From NCBI GenBank assembly GCA_958415525.1, contig CATYZE010000001.1, forward strand, positions 1 through 64,000: DNA of 64,000 nt, read 5' to 3'. Both the position numbers and the translations under genes were made by a program. Origin of the DNA: an uncultured Collinsella sp. (GTDB lineage: Bacteria > Actinomycetota > Coriobacteriia > Coriobacteriales > Coriobacteriaceae). Below the pieces are notes generated by a model, which saw nothing but the letters and a program-made list of their open reading frames with translations, ran no database searches and had not been told where the DNA came from. This document shows, piece by piece, positions 23,529-32,593 of the stretch. The first letter of the stretch is position 1. Each line of letters starts with the position of its first letter.

Positions 23529-25655
23529 TTGAAAGAGAAGCTATTTCGATGGATCGTAAAGCACCGCAAGCCCATCATCGCGTTTTATGCGATGGCGGCG
23601 CTGGTGTGCCTGTTCCTGCGCCAGTTTGTGGGCGTGAACTACGACATTACGAGCTATCTGCCCGACGAGGCGGCGTCGACCGTTGCTCTCAATACCATGG
23701 GCGACGAGTTTAAGGGCGACATTCCCAACTGCCGTGTCATGGTGCCCAATGTCTCGATTACCCAGGCACTGAAATACAAGGACAAGATCAAAAAGGTCGA
23801 CGGTGTCGAAGAGGTCTTGTGGCTCGACGATGCGGCCGACATCGATCAGCCGCTTGCCACGCAGGATAAGAATACCGTCGAGACGTATTACAAAAAGAAT
23901 AATGCCCTGTTTACGGTGACGGTCGATTCCGAGAAGGAGATCGAGGCCACCGATGCCATCCGCGATATCGTGGGCGACGAGGGCGCTATTACGGGCTCGG
24001 CCATGTCCAACGCGCTTGCGACCACGTCGACCGAGCAACAGATCAGCATCATTACGGTCGCCGTAATAGCGATCATCTTTGTGATTCTGGTTATCACGAC
24101 CACCAGCTGGGCCGAGCCCATTCTGGTGCTGCTGGGCCTGGGCGTCTCGGTGTTTATCAACTGGGGCACAAACCTCATCTTTGGCGAGATCAGCTTTGTC
24201 ACCAACTCCGCTGGCTCGATTTTGCAGGTTGCCATCGCACTGGACTTCTCGGTCTTTTTGCTGCACCGCTTTAACGAGGAACACGGCCATCACGGCAGCG
24301 TTGCCGAAGACATGGTGCAGTCGTGCTGCAAGTCCTCGGTCGCTGTGTTCTCGAGCGGCTGCACGGTCTGCATGGGCTTTATCGCGCTGACCGCCATGCA
24401 GTTTAAGATCGGCCCCGATCTTGGCCTTGCCCTCGCAAAGGGTATCGCCATCAGCTTGGTATCGGTCTTTACCTTTGTGCCCTCCATGTTCGTTCAGTTT
24501 GACGGCTTTGTGCAAAAGACGCAGCATAAGCCGTTTGTTCCGCCGCTGGGCAAGTTTGCCCGCTTGGTACTTAAGGTCTGCATTCCCGCTGCCGTCGTGA
24601 TCCTTGCTGTGGTCTATCCCGCGCGCGTGGCATCGACCTCCAGCGACATCACGTACTACTACGGCACCTCGCATATTTTTGGTTCGGATACGCGCCTTGG
24701 CCAGGATATGGACAAGGTCAAGGAGATCTTTGGCAACTCCGATACCTACGTTGTGCTCGTTCCCCGCGGTGAGGTGAGCGAGGAGCAGGCACTCTCCAAC
24801 GAGCTCAAGGCACTCCCCGAGGTCAAGTCTATCCAGAGCTACGTTGACGTCGCGAGCCCCTATATCCCCACGGGCATGGCCGAGAAGAACGTGCTCGATC
24901 TGGTGGAGGGAGAGCACTACAGCCGCTTGGTGCTCACGGTTAGCGTGCCCTACGAGGGCCCGAGTACGTTCAAGTTGGTCAAGAAGATCCGCGGTATCGC
25001 TGATAAGCATTACCCAGGCAAGGCAATGCTCGCCGGCGAGGGCGTGAGCACCACCGACCTTAAGGACACCATCACCGTCGATAAGGGTAAGGTCGATCTT
25101 ATCGCCGTCGTGGCTGTGTTCGTGGTGCTGCTGCTTGCCACCAAGTCCATCAGCCTGCCGGTCATCTTGGTGCTTGTGATTGAGACCTCGATCTGGGTCA
25201 ACTTTGCCGCACCGCTCTACACCGGAATGCATGAGTTCTTTCTTGCCTATCTAATCGAGAGTTCCATCCAGTTGGGTGTCGCCGTCGACTACGGCATCCT
25301 GATCGCCGACCGTTATCGCGAGGACCGCAAGATTATGCACAAGCGCGAGGCGTTGCTCGAGACCATGGAGGCTTGCACGATTCCTGTCCTGACGTCTGGA
25401 TCGGTCCTGCTCATTAGCGGTTTCTTGATCCATGCGATTTCGAGCCACGGCGTGCTCAAGCAAATCGGCTGGTTCTTGGGTGTCGGTGTGAGCATCTCGC
25501 TGGTCGCCGTGCTCTTTGCGCTGCCGGGCTTCCTGTATGTGCTCGACGGTCTTATTGGCAAGACCACGCTCAAAGCGCACTTTTTGCCTAAAGGTGCCCA
25601 GGCTCCGGTTTCGGATAGCGCCGAGGCACCCGTTGCGGACGGCTCCGCTCAGTAA
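23529..25655 (+). CDS. MMPL/RND-family membrane transporter
   Basis: Integral membrane exporter of lipids, drugs or peptides driven by the proton gradient. 708 aa in two similar halves: one helix at residues 12-35 (KPIIAFYAMAALVCLFLRQF), an extracellular loop, five helices at about 175-345, a second loop and five more helices at about 525-690. The SSD-like repeats LDFSVFLLHRFNEEHG (near 237) and VDYGILIADRYRED (near 583) carry the paired Asp residues of the family. TTG 23529 is preferred because GGAGG is six bases upstream; TTG 23523 is too close. Followed after 32 bases by a secreted heptad-repeat protein, the probable partner. Substrate unknown. Confidence 0.88.
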   Translation: MKEKLFRWIVKHRKPIIAFYAMAALVCLFLRQFVGVNYDITSYLPDEAASTVALNTMGDEFKGDIPNCRVMVPNVSITQALKYKDKIKKVDGVEEVLWLDDAADIDQPLATQDKNTVETYYKKNNALFTVTVDSEKEIEATDAIRDIVGDEGAITGSAMSNALATTSTEQQISIITVAVIAIIFVILVITTTSWAEPILVLLGLGVSVFINWGTNLIFGEISFVTNSAGSILQVAIALDFSVFLLHRFNEEHGHHGSVAEDMVQSCCKSSVAVFSSGCTVCMGFIALTAMQFKIGPDLGLALAKGIAISLVSVFTFVPSMFVQFDGFVQKTQHKPFVPPLGKFARLVLKVCIPAAVVILAVVYPARVASTSSDITYYYGTSHIFGSDTRLGQDMDKVKEIFGNSDTYVVLVPRGEVSEEQALSNELKALPEVKSIQSYVDVASPYIPTGMAEKNVLDLVEGEHYSRLVLTVSVPYEGPSTFKLVKKIRGIADKHYPGKAMLAGEGVSTTDLKDTITVDKGKVDLIAVVAVFVVLLLATKSISLPVILVLVIETSIWVNFAAPLYTGMHEFFLAYLIESSIQLGVAVDYGILIADRYREDRKIMHKREALLETMEACTIPVLTSGSVLLISGFLIHAISSHGVLKQIGWFLGVGVSISLVAVLFALPGFLYVLDGLIGKTTLKAHFLPKGAQAPVSDSAEAPVADGSAQ

Positions 25656-25687
25656 CGTTTAACAAAGTAGTTGGAAGGAATACCGCA

Positions 25688-28117
25688 ATGCATACCCATA
25701 CCACTGATACCGCTTCGAAAGATCTCGACGCCCAGCGCGATCTTGTGCGCAGTCCGCGTAAGCGCATTGCCGCACTCGCTCTTGCCGCCGGTTTGACCGT
25801 GGCCCTTGCCGTGCCCGGCGCCGTTGTATTCGCTGATGGCTTGGGGTCGACAAACGGGGCTTCGGCTGCGACCGAACAGGTCGCGACGAGCTCCAATAGC
25901 GCCGCGCCGGGTTACAAGAAAAACCAGGTCGTGTACGTTAAGACCGATGCCGATGGTAATCGCACGGGCGTTTACGTGGTCAACAGCTTCGAGGCTAATA
26001 AGGGCGTCAAGATTGACGACGCCGGCACCTATGACAAGGTGACCAATCTGTCGACGACTCAAAAGCTAACGGATGACAACGGGTCGGTTGCCGTTACAGG
26101 CCAGGGCGCGCAGGACTTTGTCTACCAGGGCGATCTGGACAAGAACACCCAGATGCCGTGGAACGTGACCGTGACATATCAGCTCGACGGTAAGGATATC
26201 GACGCCAAGGATCTGGCGGGCAAGAGTGGCAAGCTCACCATGAAGCTCAAGGTCGAAAAGAACGAGGACTATACCGCCGGCGATTATGCCGATAACTATC
26301 TGGTCCAGATTACCGGCCAGCTTAAGGATGCCGAAGCACACGATATTGAGGCCGAGGGCGCCACGGTTGCAGCCAACGGTTCCAACACGCAGCTCACCTA
26401 CATGGTGATTCCCGGTACCACCGGTGACTACACCATTACGACCGATGTCGAGGACTTTGAGTTCGACGGCTGGCAGATTGTCGGCGTGCCGCTGAGCCTT
26501 GCCATCGATGTGGACTCAAGCAGCATGGATACGAGCCAGCTCGTGGAACTCTCTAACGGCATTGCCACGGCCAACAGCGGTGCGGGCCAGGTCGCCGACG
26601 GCGCCAAGACCCTCGCAGCCTCGCTCGCCACTGCCAATACCGGTGCCGGCACGCTGTCCAGTGGCGCTGCCACGCTTGCGGCGGGCACGAGCCAACTCAA
26701 TGCGCAGGTTCCCACGCTGGTCGAAGGCGTGAGCAGCCTTAATACCGGTGCCGAGGGCGTTAATGCCGGCGCTGCAAAGCTCAAAGGCGGCGCGTCCGAT
26801 CTTTCGACGGGCCTGACCAAGCTGCAGGGGAGTGCGCAGGAGATTTCGGGCGGCATCAGCGGAATTGCCGCCGGCTCCGATACGTTTGTTAATGCGCTGA
26901 CGCTGGGCAAGCAGGCTCAGGAGGAAAACCTTGCCAAGGCGCAGGTTGCAACCAAGACGGCGCAGGACGCCGTAACCGCTACGTCCGGTAACGCCTACGG
27001 CGCGCTGTACGGGCCGCAGGGCCTTACGGCGGCGCTCAATGGTGAGGGACAGTACCTTGCCGGCGCTCAGCAGGCGCTCGGCGGGGCGAAGCAGGTTGCG
27101 AGCGCCATGGGCAACGATGCCGCCAAGACCAGCGCTGTAAGCGCTAGGGACAGCGCAGAGAGTGCCGCTGTGTCTATTGCTGCTGCCAAGGCAGCGGTCG
27201 CCGAGGCTCAGAACGCACTGGCGAATGCAGCCGACCTCGATGCCGCCAGGGCTGCGGCTGCCAAGCTAAACGAGGCCACGACGCAGCTGAATGCAGCCGC
27301 AGCAAGTGCCAGAAATGCTGCTGCTAGTGCGGGAGAGGCCGCCACGGCGGCTTCGGGCGCCGATGCGACGGGCCTTACCGAGTATCTCGATGCCGCGTCC
27401 AGCGCCGTTACGGGAGCCCAGGGCCTTAACGGCCAGGCGTCTCAGGGTCTAAAGGACGCCGAGCCCATGTTTGGCAAGCTTACCGACCAGGTTACGACGT
27501 TGGCTCAAGCGGCCGGCGCCCAGGGCGGCGCCCAGGGTGCCGTCGGCGCGCTCGATAGTGCCATTCAGGGCTATACCACCGTCCAGGACGGTCAGCAGCT
27601 GAGTCTGGCCGGCGCCATCGCCTATATGAACGGTGCGATCAACCCTGCAAACCCCACGATCGAGAACCCCGGTCTTGTCGCCGGCGTCGGCTCTGCAGCC
27701 ACGGGCGCGGGCCAGTTGAGCGACGGCGCCACGGCCCTTGCCGCGGGCACCGATCAGCTTGCCGCGGGTACGCAGCAGCTTAACGGTGCCACGCCCGCTC
27801 TCGCTAACGGCGTCTCGCAGCTTAATGGCGGTGCGGCGCAGCTCAAGGCGGGAGCAGCCACTCTTGCCAGCGGCATGAACCTCCTCTCGTCGGGTGCGGG
27901 TACGCTCGCCAGCGGCGCATCCGAGCTCGGCAACGGTATGCAGGAGCTTGCCGACCGTACGAGCGACCTCGATACCCAGGTCATCAACACCGTTAAGGAC
28001 AAGATCGAGGAAATGCTCAACCCCAGCTTTACGCCGACGGACTTTGTTAACGGCGAGCAGGGCGGGCACATGAACCGCGTGCAGTTTGTCTATATGACGG
28101 GCGCCATTAGCAAGTAG
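25688..28117 (+). CDS. Secreted YhgE/Pip-like heptad-repeat protein
   Basis: 809 aa. A basic N-terminus and hydrophobic stretch RIAALALAAGLTVALAVPGA (about residues 23-42) give a signal peptide or anchor. A folded N-terminal half (about 50-270) is followed by Ala/Gly-rich helical repeats of the type LxxGAxxLxxGxxQL at about 285-400 and 665-775, as in the YhgE/Pip C-terminal repeat family, with a long Ala-rich coiled coil between (about 410-600). No C-terminal membrane helices, unlike full YhgE. It sits 32 bases after the MMPL gene. MMPL transporters often work with such surface coiled-coil partners. The cargo is unknown. Confidence 0.75.
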   Translation: MHTHTTDTASKDLDAQRDLVRSPRKRIAALALAAGLTVALAVPGAVVFADGLGSTNGASAATEQVATSSNSAAPGYKKNQVVYVKTDADGNRTGVYVVNSFEANKGVKIDDAGTYDKVTNLSTTQKLTDDNGSVAVTGQGAQDFVYQGDLDKNTQMPWNVTVTYQLDGKDIDAKDLAGKSGKLTMKLKVEKNEDYTAGDYADNYLVQITGQLKDAEAHDIEAEGATVAANGSNTQLTYMVIPGTTGDYTITTDVEDFEFDGWQIVGVPLSLAIDVDSSSMDTSQLVELSNGIATANSGAGQVADGAKTLAASLATANTGAGTLSSGAATLAAGTSQLNAQVPTLVEGVSSLNTGAEGVNAGAAKLKGGASDLSTGLTKLQGSAQEISGGISGIAAGSDTFVNALTLGKQAQEENLAKAQVATKTAQDAVTATSGNAYGALYGPQGLTAALNGEGQYLAGAQQALGGAKQVASAMGNDAAKTSAVSARDSAESAAVSIAAAKAAVAEAQNALANAADLDAARAAAAKLNEATTQLNAAAASARNAAASAGEAATAASGADATGLTEYLDAASSAVTGAQGLNGQASQGLKDAEPMFGKLTDQVTTLAQAAGAQGGAQGAVGALDSAIQGYTTVQDGQQLSLAGAIAYMNGAINPANPTIENPGLVAGVGSAATGAGQLSDGATALAAGTDQLAAGTQQLNGATPALANGVSQLNGGAAQLKAGAATLASGMNLLSSGAGTLASGASELGNGMQELADRTSDLDTQVINTVKDKIEEMLNPSFTPTDFVNGEQGGHMNRVQFVYMTGAISK

Positions 28118-28159
28118 GCAGCCACGTCCTTGTGGCGATTGGCATCGATGGCAAGTTTT

Positions 28160-28196
28160 GAGGGGTCGTCGGGCAGCGTCTCGACGGCCCCTCTTT
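28160..28196 (+). terminator. Terminator after the MMPL/YhgE-like pair
   Basis: GAGGGG-T-CGTCG pairs with CGACG-G-CCCCTC (28160-28193), followed by TTT. Confidence 0.75.
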
Positions 28197-28224
28197 GCTG
28201 TCGGCAGCTCCTACTGCCTTTCTG

Positions 28225-28490
28225 CGGAAAGTGCGTCCCGGAATTTGGCTCCAGAGTGGGACACGCTTTCCGGAACGGTTCTCATCCGGAAGCTGCGACC
28301 CGGAATCCAGCTTCAGAGTGGGATGCACTTTCCGGAACGGTTCTCATCCGGAAACTGCGTCCCGGAATCGACGCCCAGAATGGGACGTAGTTTCCGCCAG
28401 TCGCTCGTTTGGAAAATGCATCCCAGTTTGAGCGTCTATTCCGGGACGCGCTTTCCGCCGAAGGCCTCAAGCGGAAAGCGTGTCCCAGAT
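28225..28490. repeat. 62-bp palindromic tandem repeat, array 2
   Basis: Left halves start at 28225, 28287, 28349, 28410 and 28472 (spacing 62, 62, 61, 62). Four complete units plus a final left half. Same consensus and orientation as array 1; right halves read like GGGACACGCTTTCCGG. It lies between two convergent genes. Confidence 0.85.
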
Positions 28491-28537
28491 TGGCGGGCGT
28501 GAGGGCGCAGGTGTGGACGACTTGTCGCTCAACAGCC

Positions 28538-29536
28538 CTACAGGTCCACCTCGTTGAGCCATGTTGGCAGCGCGATTTGCCTGACGCCTGCTGTCTGCAG
28601 CTTTTTCGCGAGCACTCCTGCCGAGCGGACCTCGTTCATGGTAAAACGCAGCAGAGGGTGACCGTAAAGCGACAGATGCGCTTCGCGTTGCCGCTCTGCA
28701 ACGAGCACCTCGGCCGTGGTTTGCCCGGCAAGCATGGTCTGGTCGGTATATTTGACGAGTCCGTCGAGTTCGCCCAGCGTCAGCTCCCTGGCGTAGCGCT
28801 CCCAGGCAAAATCCGTCCGTATGGGCTTGGTCGAATCGAAGGGATCCGTCAGCTCGTATTGAAGCTGGTCGGGTGCAAAGCCCGTCTCGATCATGACAGC
28901 TCGGGCGACCGATTCTCCACCGCTCTCGGCGCGGGCGTCGGCATATCGAAGCGTCGTGAGGGCGGTGCGAATCGCGCGACCATTGCGGGCGGTCGCTCGT
29001 TGTTCGACGGCTTCCATCAACTGCTCTCGCGTAAGGCCGAGCTTTGAGATCGCCGAATCGGCAATGGGCATGCCGTCGGCAAAACCAGTTTGCAGCAGGC
29101 AATCTGTAACCGTTTGGATGGGCGGCGTTACCGATATGCCGGATAGACGGATTGCTCCGGCCGGCTCAATCTGGTGCCGCTGAATATGTGCGCCCGGACG
29201 AGCCGATGGCTTTGTCGAGCTGCAAACATGCACGACATTCAGGTGTCGCCACGAGACCTCGAGCCCCAGCAGGCAGGCGGCCGAAAACGAGCAGAACGTC
29301 CAATCGGGGTGGATAATCGCAAGGGCGCGAATAATCTCGCAATGACGCTGCGCCCGGTTGAGCTCATCCCAGCGCATTTTGCGCGCGAACAGCCCCGGCA
29401 TGGGGGAGACGACCATGTCGCCGGTGCGCCGAAGGAGCGCTTTTCGGATCGCCGCGCTCGGGGGAATAAGGCATCGTCCCTCCTGCTCGGCTTGGGTTAG
29501 CAGCTGGTCGATGAGTTGGTCATTGCAATGGGTCAT
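28538..29536 (-). CDS. AbiEi-like/DUF559-type protein
   Basis: 332 aa, not firmly assigned. The N-terminal third (residues 20-150; RTGDMVVSPMPGLFARK, FCSFSAACLLGLEVSW) resembles AbiEi-type antitoxin/regulator proteins common in actinobacteria. The C-terminal third contains ESGGESVARAVMIETGF, RTDFAWERYARELTLGELDG and LVKYTD, followed by VLVAERQREAHL. That is the Glu ... Asp ... Glu-x-Asp-Gly ... Lys order of DUF559/Vsr-like PD-(D/E)XK nucleases. No AbiEii toxin gene is adjacent. ATG 29536 has a purine-rich GGAGG upstream. Isolated between two repeat arrays. A regulator, a nuclease, or both are possible. Confidence 0.6.
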   Translation of the reverse strand: MTHCNDQLIDQLLTQAEQEGRCLIPPSAAIRKALLRRTGDMVVSPMPGLFARKMRWDELNRAQRHCEIIRALAIIHPDWTFCSFSAACLLGLEVSWRHLNVVHVCSSTKPSARPGAHIQRHQIEPAGAIRLSGISVTPPIQTVTDCLLQTGFADGMPIADSAISKLGLTREQLMEAVEQRATARNGRAIRTALTTLRYADARAESGGESVARAVMIETGFAPDQLQYELTDPFDSTKPIRTDFAWERYARELTLGELDGLVKYTDQTMLAGQTTAEVLVAERQREAHLSLYGHPLLRFTMNEVRSAGVLAKKLQTAGVRQIALPTWLNEVDL

Positions 29537-29820
29537 GAGCTACCGCCTCCTTTTGGGTGGCAAAAACGTATCAGCCAGAACTTGCCGCTCAGCTGACCAA
29601 AAGCTGACCAAAATCTAACCATGCAGGTAGATGGCCTGTTTTGACGTCGTTTTTTGAAACTGAATCGGCGAGCGGTAATCGGCACCCCTGAACGGTCGAA
29701 AGTTATGAAAACCAGGTAAGTTTAGGGACGTGTACTTTTCCGAAAAACGGCAGTTTTCCTGCTGTATTGAAACTGCTGAGCACATGCTCAAGGACGTGTG
29801 ATATGAGCGTTGGGCCGGCG

Positions 29821-30119
29821 GCCAGAGTGGGATGCATTTTCCCAAAGAGCCCGCTCGGGAAAACGCGTCCCAGAATCAACCCTCAGAATGGGACGTACTT
29901 TCCCGCTGAGGCCGCTCGGGGAAACCACGTCCCAGAATCGAGTCTCAAACCGGGACGCGCTTTCCCCTTTAAGCTCGTCTGGGAAAGTGCATCCCAGAAT
30001 TCGGCTCCAAAGTGGGACACCGTTTCCCAAAGGGGCCGCCCGGGGAAACTGCGTCCCATTTCTCGGTCCCAGAGCGGGACACGCTTTCCCAAAGTGTCCT
30101 CAAGCGGAAGATTCACCCC
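29821..30119. repeat. 62-bp palindromic tandem repeat, array 3
   Basis: A right half-unit, then four full units whose GTCCC words start at 29867, 29929, 29991 and 30053 (exactly 62 apart), then a decayed left half. Stems here end GGGAAA/TTTCCC where arrays 1 and 2 have CGGAAA/TTTCCG, so both arms changed together. It occupies the divergent intergenic region before the ATPase gene. Confidence 0.85.
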
Positions 30120-30163
30120 ACTTTGTCGATGGGGCCGCGACGTAATTCCTGGGTGCAGTCTCA

Positions 30164-30219
30164 TAACGTTATAGTTTGCTATATTATAAGCAGCTATAAT
30201 ATAGCCAACTATAACGTTA
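30164..30219. promoter_or_regulatory. AT-rich 25-bp-arm palindrome upstream of the DUF234-type ATPase
   Basis: Arms 30164-30188 (TAACGTTATAGTT then TGCTATATTATA) and 30195-30219 are inverted complements with one mismatch, spacer AGCAGC. It ends 18 bases before the gene start and overlaps the likely promoter (TATATTATA). Probable operator; the binding protein is not known. Confidence 0.65.
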
Positions 30220-30237
30220 GGGATAAAAGGTCCGCCC

Positions 30238-31629
30238 ATGTTTATCGGCAGAACAGCAGAAATGTCCGAGCTCAATCGGCTCTACAACTCAGATTCCTTT
30301 GAGATGCCCGTGATTTACGGCCGCCGTCGCGTGGGCAAGACGCGCCTTATCACGGAGTTCATTCAGGGAAAGCGCGCCATTTACTTTCAGGCTCGTCGCA
30401 CCAATGCGGAGGCGAATCTGCAGTACTTCAGCCAAGCGATACTTGCCGGCCAGACGGGTGCGGTAAATGTATCGTTTCGAAGTTTTGACGAGGCATTCGA
30501 TGCGCTTGCCGCCATGTCGCACGGCAGCCGTTTGGTCGTTGTAATTGACGAGTACCCTTATCTGGCTCAGTCGTGCCCCGAGGTCAGCTCGCTGCTGCAG
30601 GAAAAGATCGACCACTTGTACAAAGAGACCAAGCTCATGCTTATCCTGTGCGGGTCGTCGCTTTCGTTTATGGAAGAGCAAGTGCTGGGCTACGAGAGTC
30701 CGCTCTACGGCAGGCGAACGGCGCAGTTCAAAATCATGCCGCTCGATTTTATGACGACGCTCGACTTGTGGCACAGCATGGATCGCGAGGATGCGGCAGT
30801 TTGCTATGGCATGACGGGCGGTATCCCCGCTTATGTCGAGAAGGTCGACCCGTCGGCATCGCTCAAAGACAACATCAAACGCCTGTTTCTCAACCCCTCG
30901 GGCTATATCTTTGAAGAGCCGAGCAACTTGCTACTGCAAGAGTGCCGCAATCCCGAACAATACGATGCCATTGTGCAAGCAATTGCCCAAGGCCGCTCGA
31001 AGCTCTCAGAGATTGCCGGCGTCGCGGGGATTCCGGCGAGCAACGTCAAAATGTATGTTGACAAACTGATATCGCTCGGCATCGTCGAGCGCGAGTTGCC
31101 GCTCAACGAGACAAGCAATAAACGGGCCGTGTATCAACTTTGCGATCAGATGTTTAGGTTCTGGTACCGGTTTGTGCCGCAGAACATCGGATTGATTCAA
31201 AACGGCATGGCCGAGATGGCGTACGGACGCATCGAACCGCATTTGTCCGACTATATGGGCACGGTATTTGAGCTCATTTGCAAGCAGTATGTGTATGAAC
31301 TTGCGCGCGCGGGCGAGCTCGATGTGGTTCCGGCAACGGTGAGCCGTTGGTGGGGAACGGACAATCGAACGCGCACGCAAGAAGAGATCGATTTGATTGT
31401 CGATGACGGGGAGGGTACAGCGCTCTTTGCAGAATGCAAATGGCGCAACGAGCCGGTGGGCGAGGATGTTCTTGAAAAGCTCGTGTACCGAAGCGAGCTC
31501 TTTAGACGGCAGCATAAAAGCTACGCAATCTTCTCGAAGCGCGGCTTTACGCGGGGGTGCCAAGAGGCTGCGGCGAACAGGGGAGACGCCAGACTGATTT
31601 CGTTTGCCGAGATGTGCGATCGGGGATAA
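30238..31629 (+). CDS. AAA+ ATPase with DUF234-type C-terminal nuclease-like domain
   Basis: 463 aa STAND/archaeal-type ATPase. Walker A GRRRVGKTRL (residues 26-35), Walker B VVVIDEYPYL (about 99-108), sensor CGSSLSFM. A winged-helix region follows (about 240-300; LSEIAGVAGIPASNVKMYVD). The C-terminus holds EEIDLIVDDGEGTALFAECK (about 382-401), the E-x-D ... ECK pattern of a PD-(D/E)XK fold. Such ATPases are widespread in gut anaerobes and archaea; their role is unproven, with DNA repair or defence suggested. ATG 30238 behind AAAAGG. Unusual upstream palindrome; flanked on both sides by 62-bp repeat arrays. Confidence 0.82.
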   Translation: MFIGRTAEMSELNRLYNSDSFEMPVIYGRRRVGKTRLITEFIQGKRAIYFQARRTNAEANLQYFSQAILAGQTGAVNVSFRSFDEAFDALAAMSHGSRLVVVIDEYPYLAQSCPEVSSLLQEKIDHLYKETKLMLILCGSSLSFMEEQVLGYESPLYGRRTAQFKIMPLDFMTTLDLWHSMDREDAAVCYGMTGGIPAYVEKVDPSASLKDNIKRLFLNPSGYIFEEPSNLLLQECRNPEQYDAIVQAIAQGRSKLSEIAGVAGIPASNVKMYVDKLISLGIVERELPLNETSNKRAVYQLCDQMFRFWYRFVPQNIGLIQNGMAEMAYGRIEPHLSDYMGTVFELICKQYVYELARAGELDVVPATVSRWWGTDNRTRTQEEIDLIVDDGEGTALFAECKWRNEPVGEDVLEKLVYRSELFRRQHKSYAIFSKRGFTRGCQEAAANRGDARLISFAEMCDRG

Positions 31630-31895
31630 CGAAGCGCATCCTGATTTGATGCTGGGAATGGGATGCCGCTTTCCTTTTGCTGTCCCTGGCGGAAAGCGTG
31701 TCCCAGATTTCGCCCCCAGAGTGGGATGCCGTTTCCGGATCGGCCCTCAAGCGGAAACTACGACCCGGAATACCGGCTCAAACCGAGATGCGTTTTCCCA
31801 ACGGCGCCTCTACCGGAAACTGTGTCCTGGAATCGACCCTCAGGGCGGGACGCGTTTTCCGGTAGAGGCCTGGGTGGAAAGCAGGTCCCAGAATC
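31628..31895. repeat. 62-bp palindromic tandem repeat, array 4
   Basis: A degenerate first unit near 31628, left halves at 31690, 31752 and 31814 (exact 62 spacing), and a terminal left half at 31875. Right halves read like GGGATGCCGTTTCCGG. It begins at the stop codon of the ATPase gene. Confidence 0.82.
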
Positions 31896-31947
31896 CGGTT
31901 AACTCGGTGGTCAGGTGGTTGAGCGAGCGTCGCGCCAATGATGCCAA

Positions 31948-32039
31948 GCGTAAAACCTACAATGAAAATGGCGTAAAAACTACATTGAGAACGGCGTAAA
32001 AACTGCATTGAGAATGGCGTAGTTTCGCTGGATGACGTC
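31948..32039 (+). repeat. Four 23-bp direct repeats upstream of the ATPase remnant
   Basis: GCGTAAAAC or GCGTA(A/G) words begin at 31948, 31971, 31994 and 32017, exactly 23 apart, with unit core TACATTGAGAACG between them. AT-rich in GC-rich surroundings. Position just before a decayed ATPase gene suggests an operator array or a promoter-linked repeat. Confidence 0.65.
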
Positions 32040-32450
32040 GCATGCTAGCGCTGTAGGAGCGGTTGGCCTGCAAACCTTGGGCTTTCGGACGAGCATGCGC
32101 GAGAGACAGCAAGCCAGTACGTGCGCTCGAAAGCTCGCGTTTGCGTGTTCCTTTCCACCTACGGCGGCATCGACGACAGTGTCCATTATATCCGCGACGA
32201 GAAGGGCCTTGAGGTCGATCTGATCGTTGAGCACGACGGGCGCTGGGGAGCCATCGAGGTCAAGCTGAGCGAGACGAAGGCAGACGACGGAGTGAGAAAC
32301 CTCAAGGCACTGGAGAGGAAAGTGCTCTCCAATCCTGCCGCCCAGAATGCCGCGCCGGCGTTTTTGGCGGTCGTGGTTGGAAAGGGGAGCATCGCCTATA
32401 CGCGCGACGACGGCGTGGCGGTGATCCCCATGGCGGCACTTGGGGCGTAG
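32040..32450 (+). pseudogene. Remnant of a DUF4143-type AAA+ ATPase
   Basis: Only the C-terminal end of the family survives as an open frame from about 32121: LSTYGGIDDSVHYIRDEKG, GLEVDLIVEHDGRWGAIEVK and a tail ending VIPMAALGA. The E-x-D ... E-x-K pattern is that of the DUF4143 nuclease-like domain. The P-loop and middle of the protein are missing. An ATG at 32032, in a different frame, directly follows the four 23-bp repeats, suggesting that the original gene began there and lost its interior by deletion plus frameshift. A complete relative lies at 53964-55286. Confidence 0.72.
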
Positions 32451-32593
32451 TGGTTTGCGGGGTGCGGGGTGCCGTGCCTCCATTACCGAAATTCCATTTG
32501 TTAAACCCGGCGCCCGTGGGTAGAATGGTGTCGACGGCAGCCCAAGTTGGGTAAGCTGGGCAGCGCCGTTGCTTAGATTAGGGGGTCAATGCC

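Noticed and set aside
23088..31895. CRISPR array interpretation of the 62-bp repeats
   Set aside because: Repeats are degenerate palindromes rather than near-identical direct repeats, variable parts are only a few bases long, and no cas genes are present.
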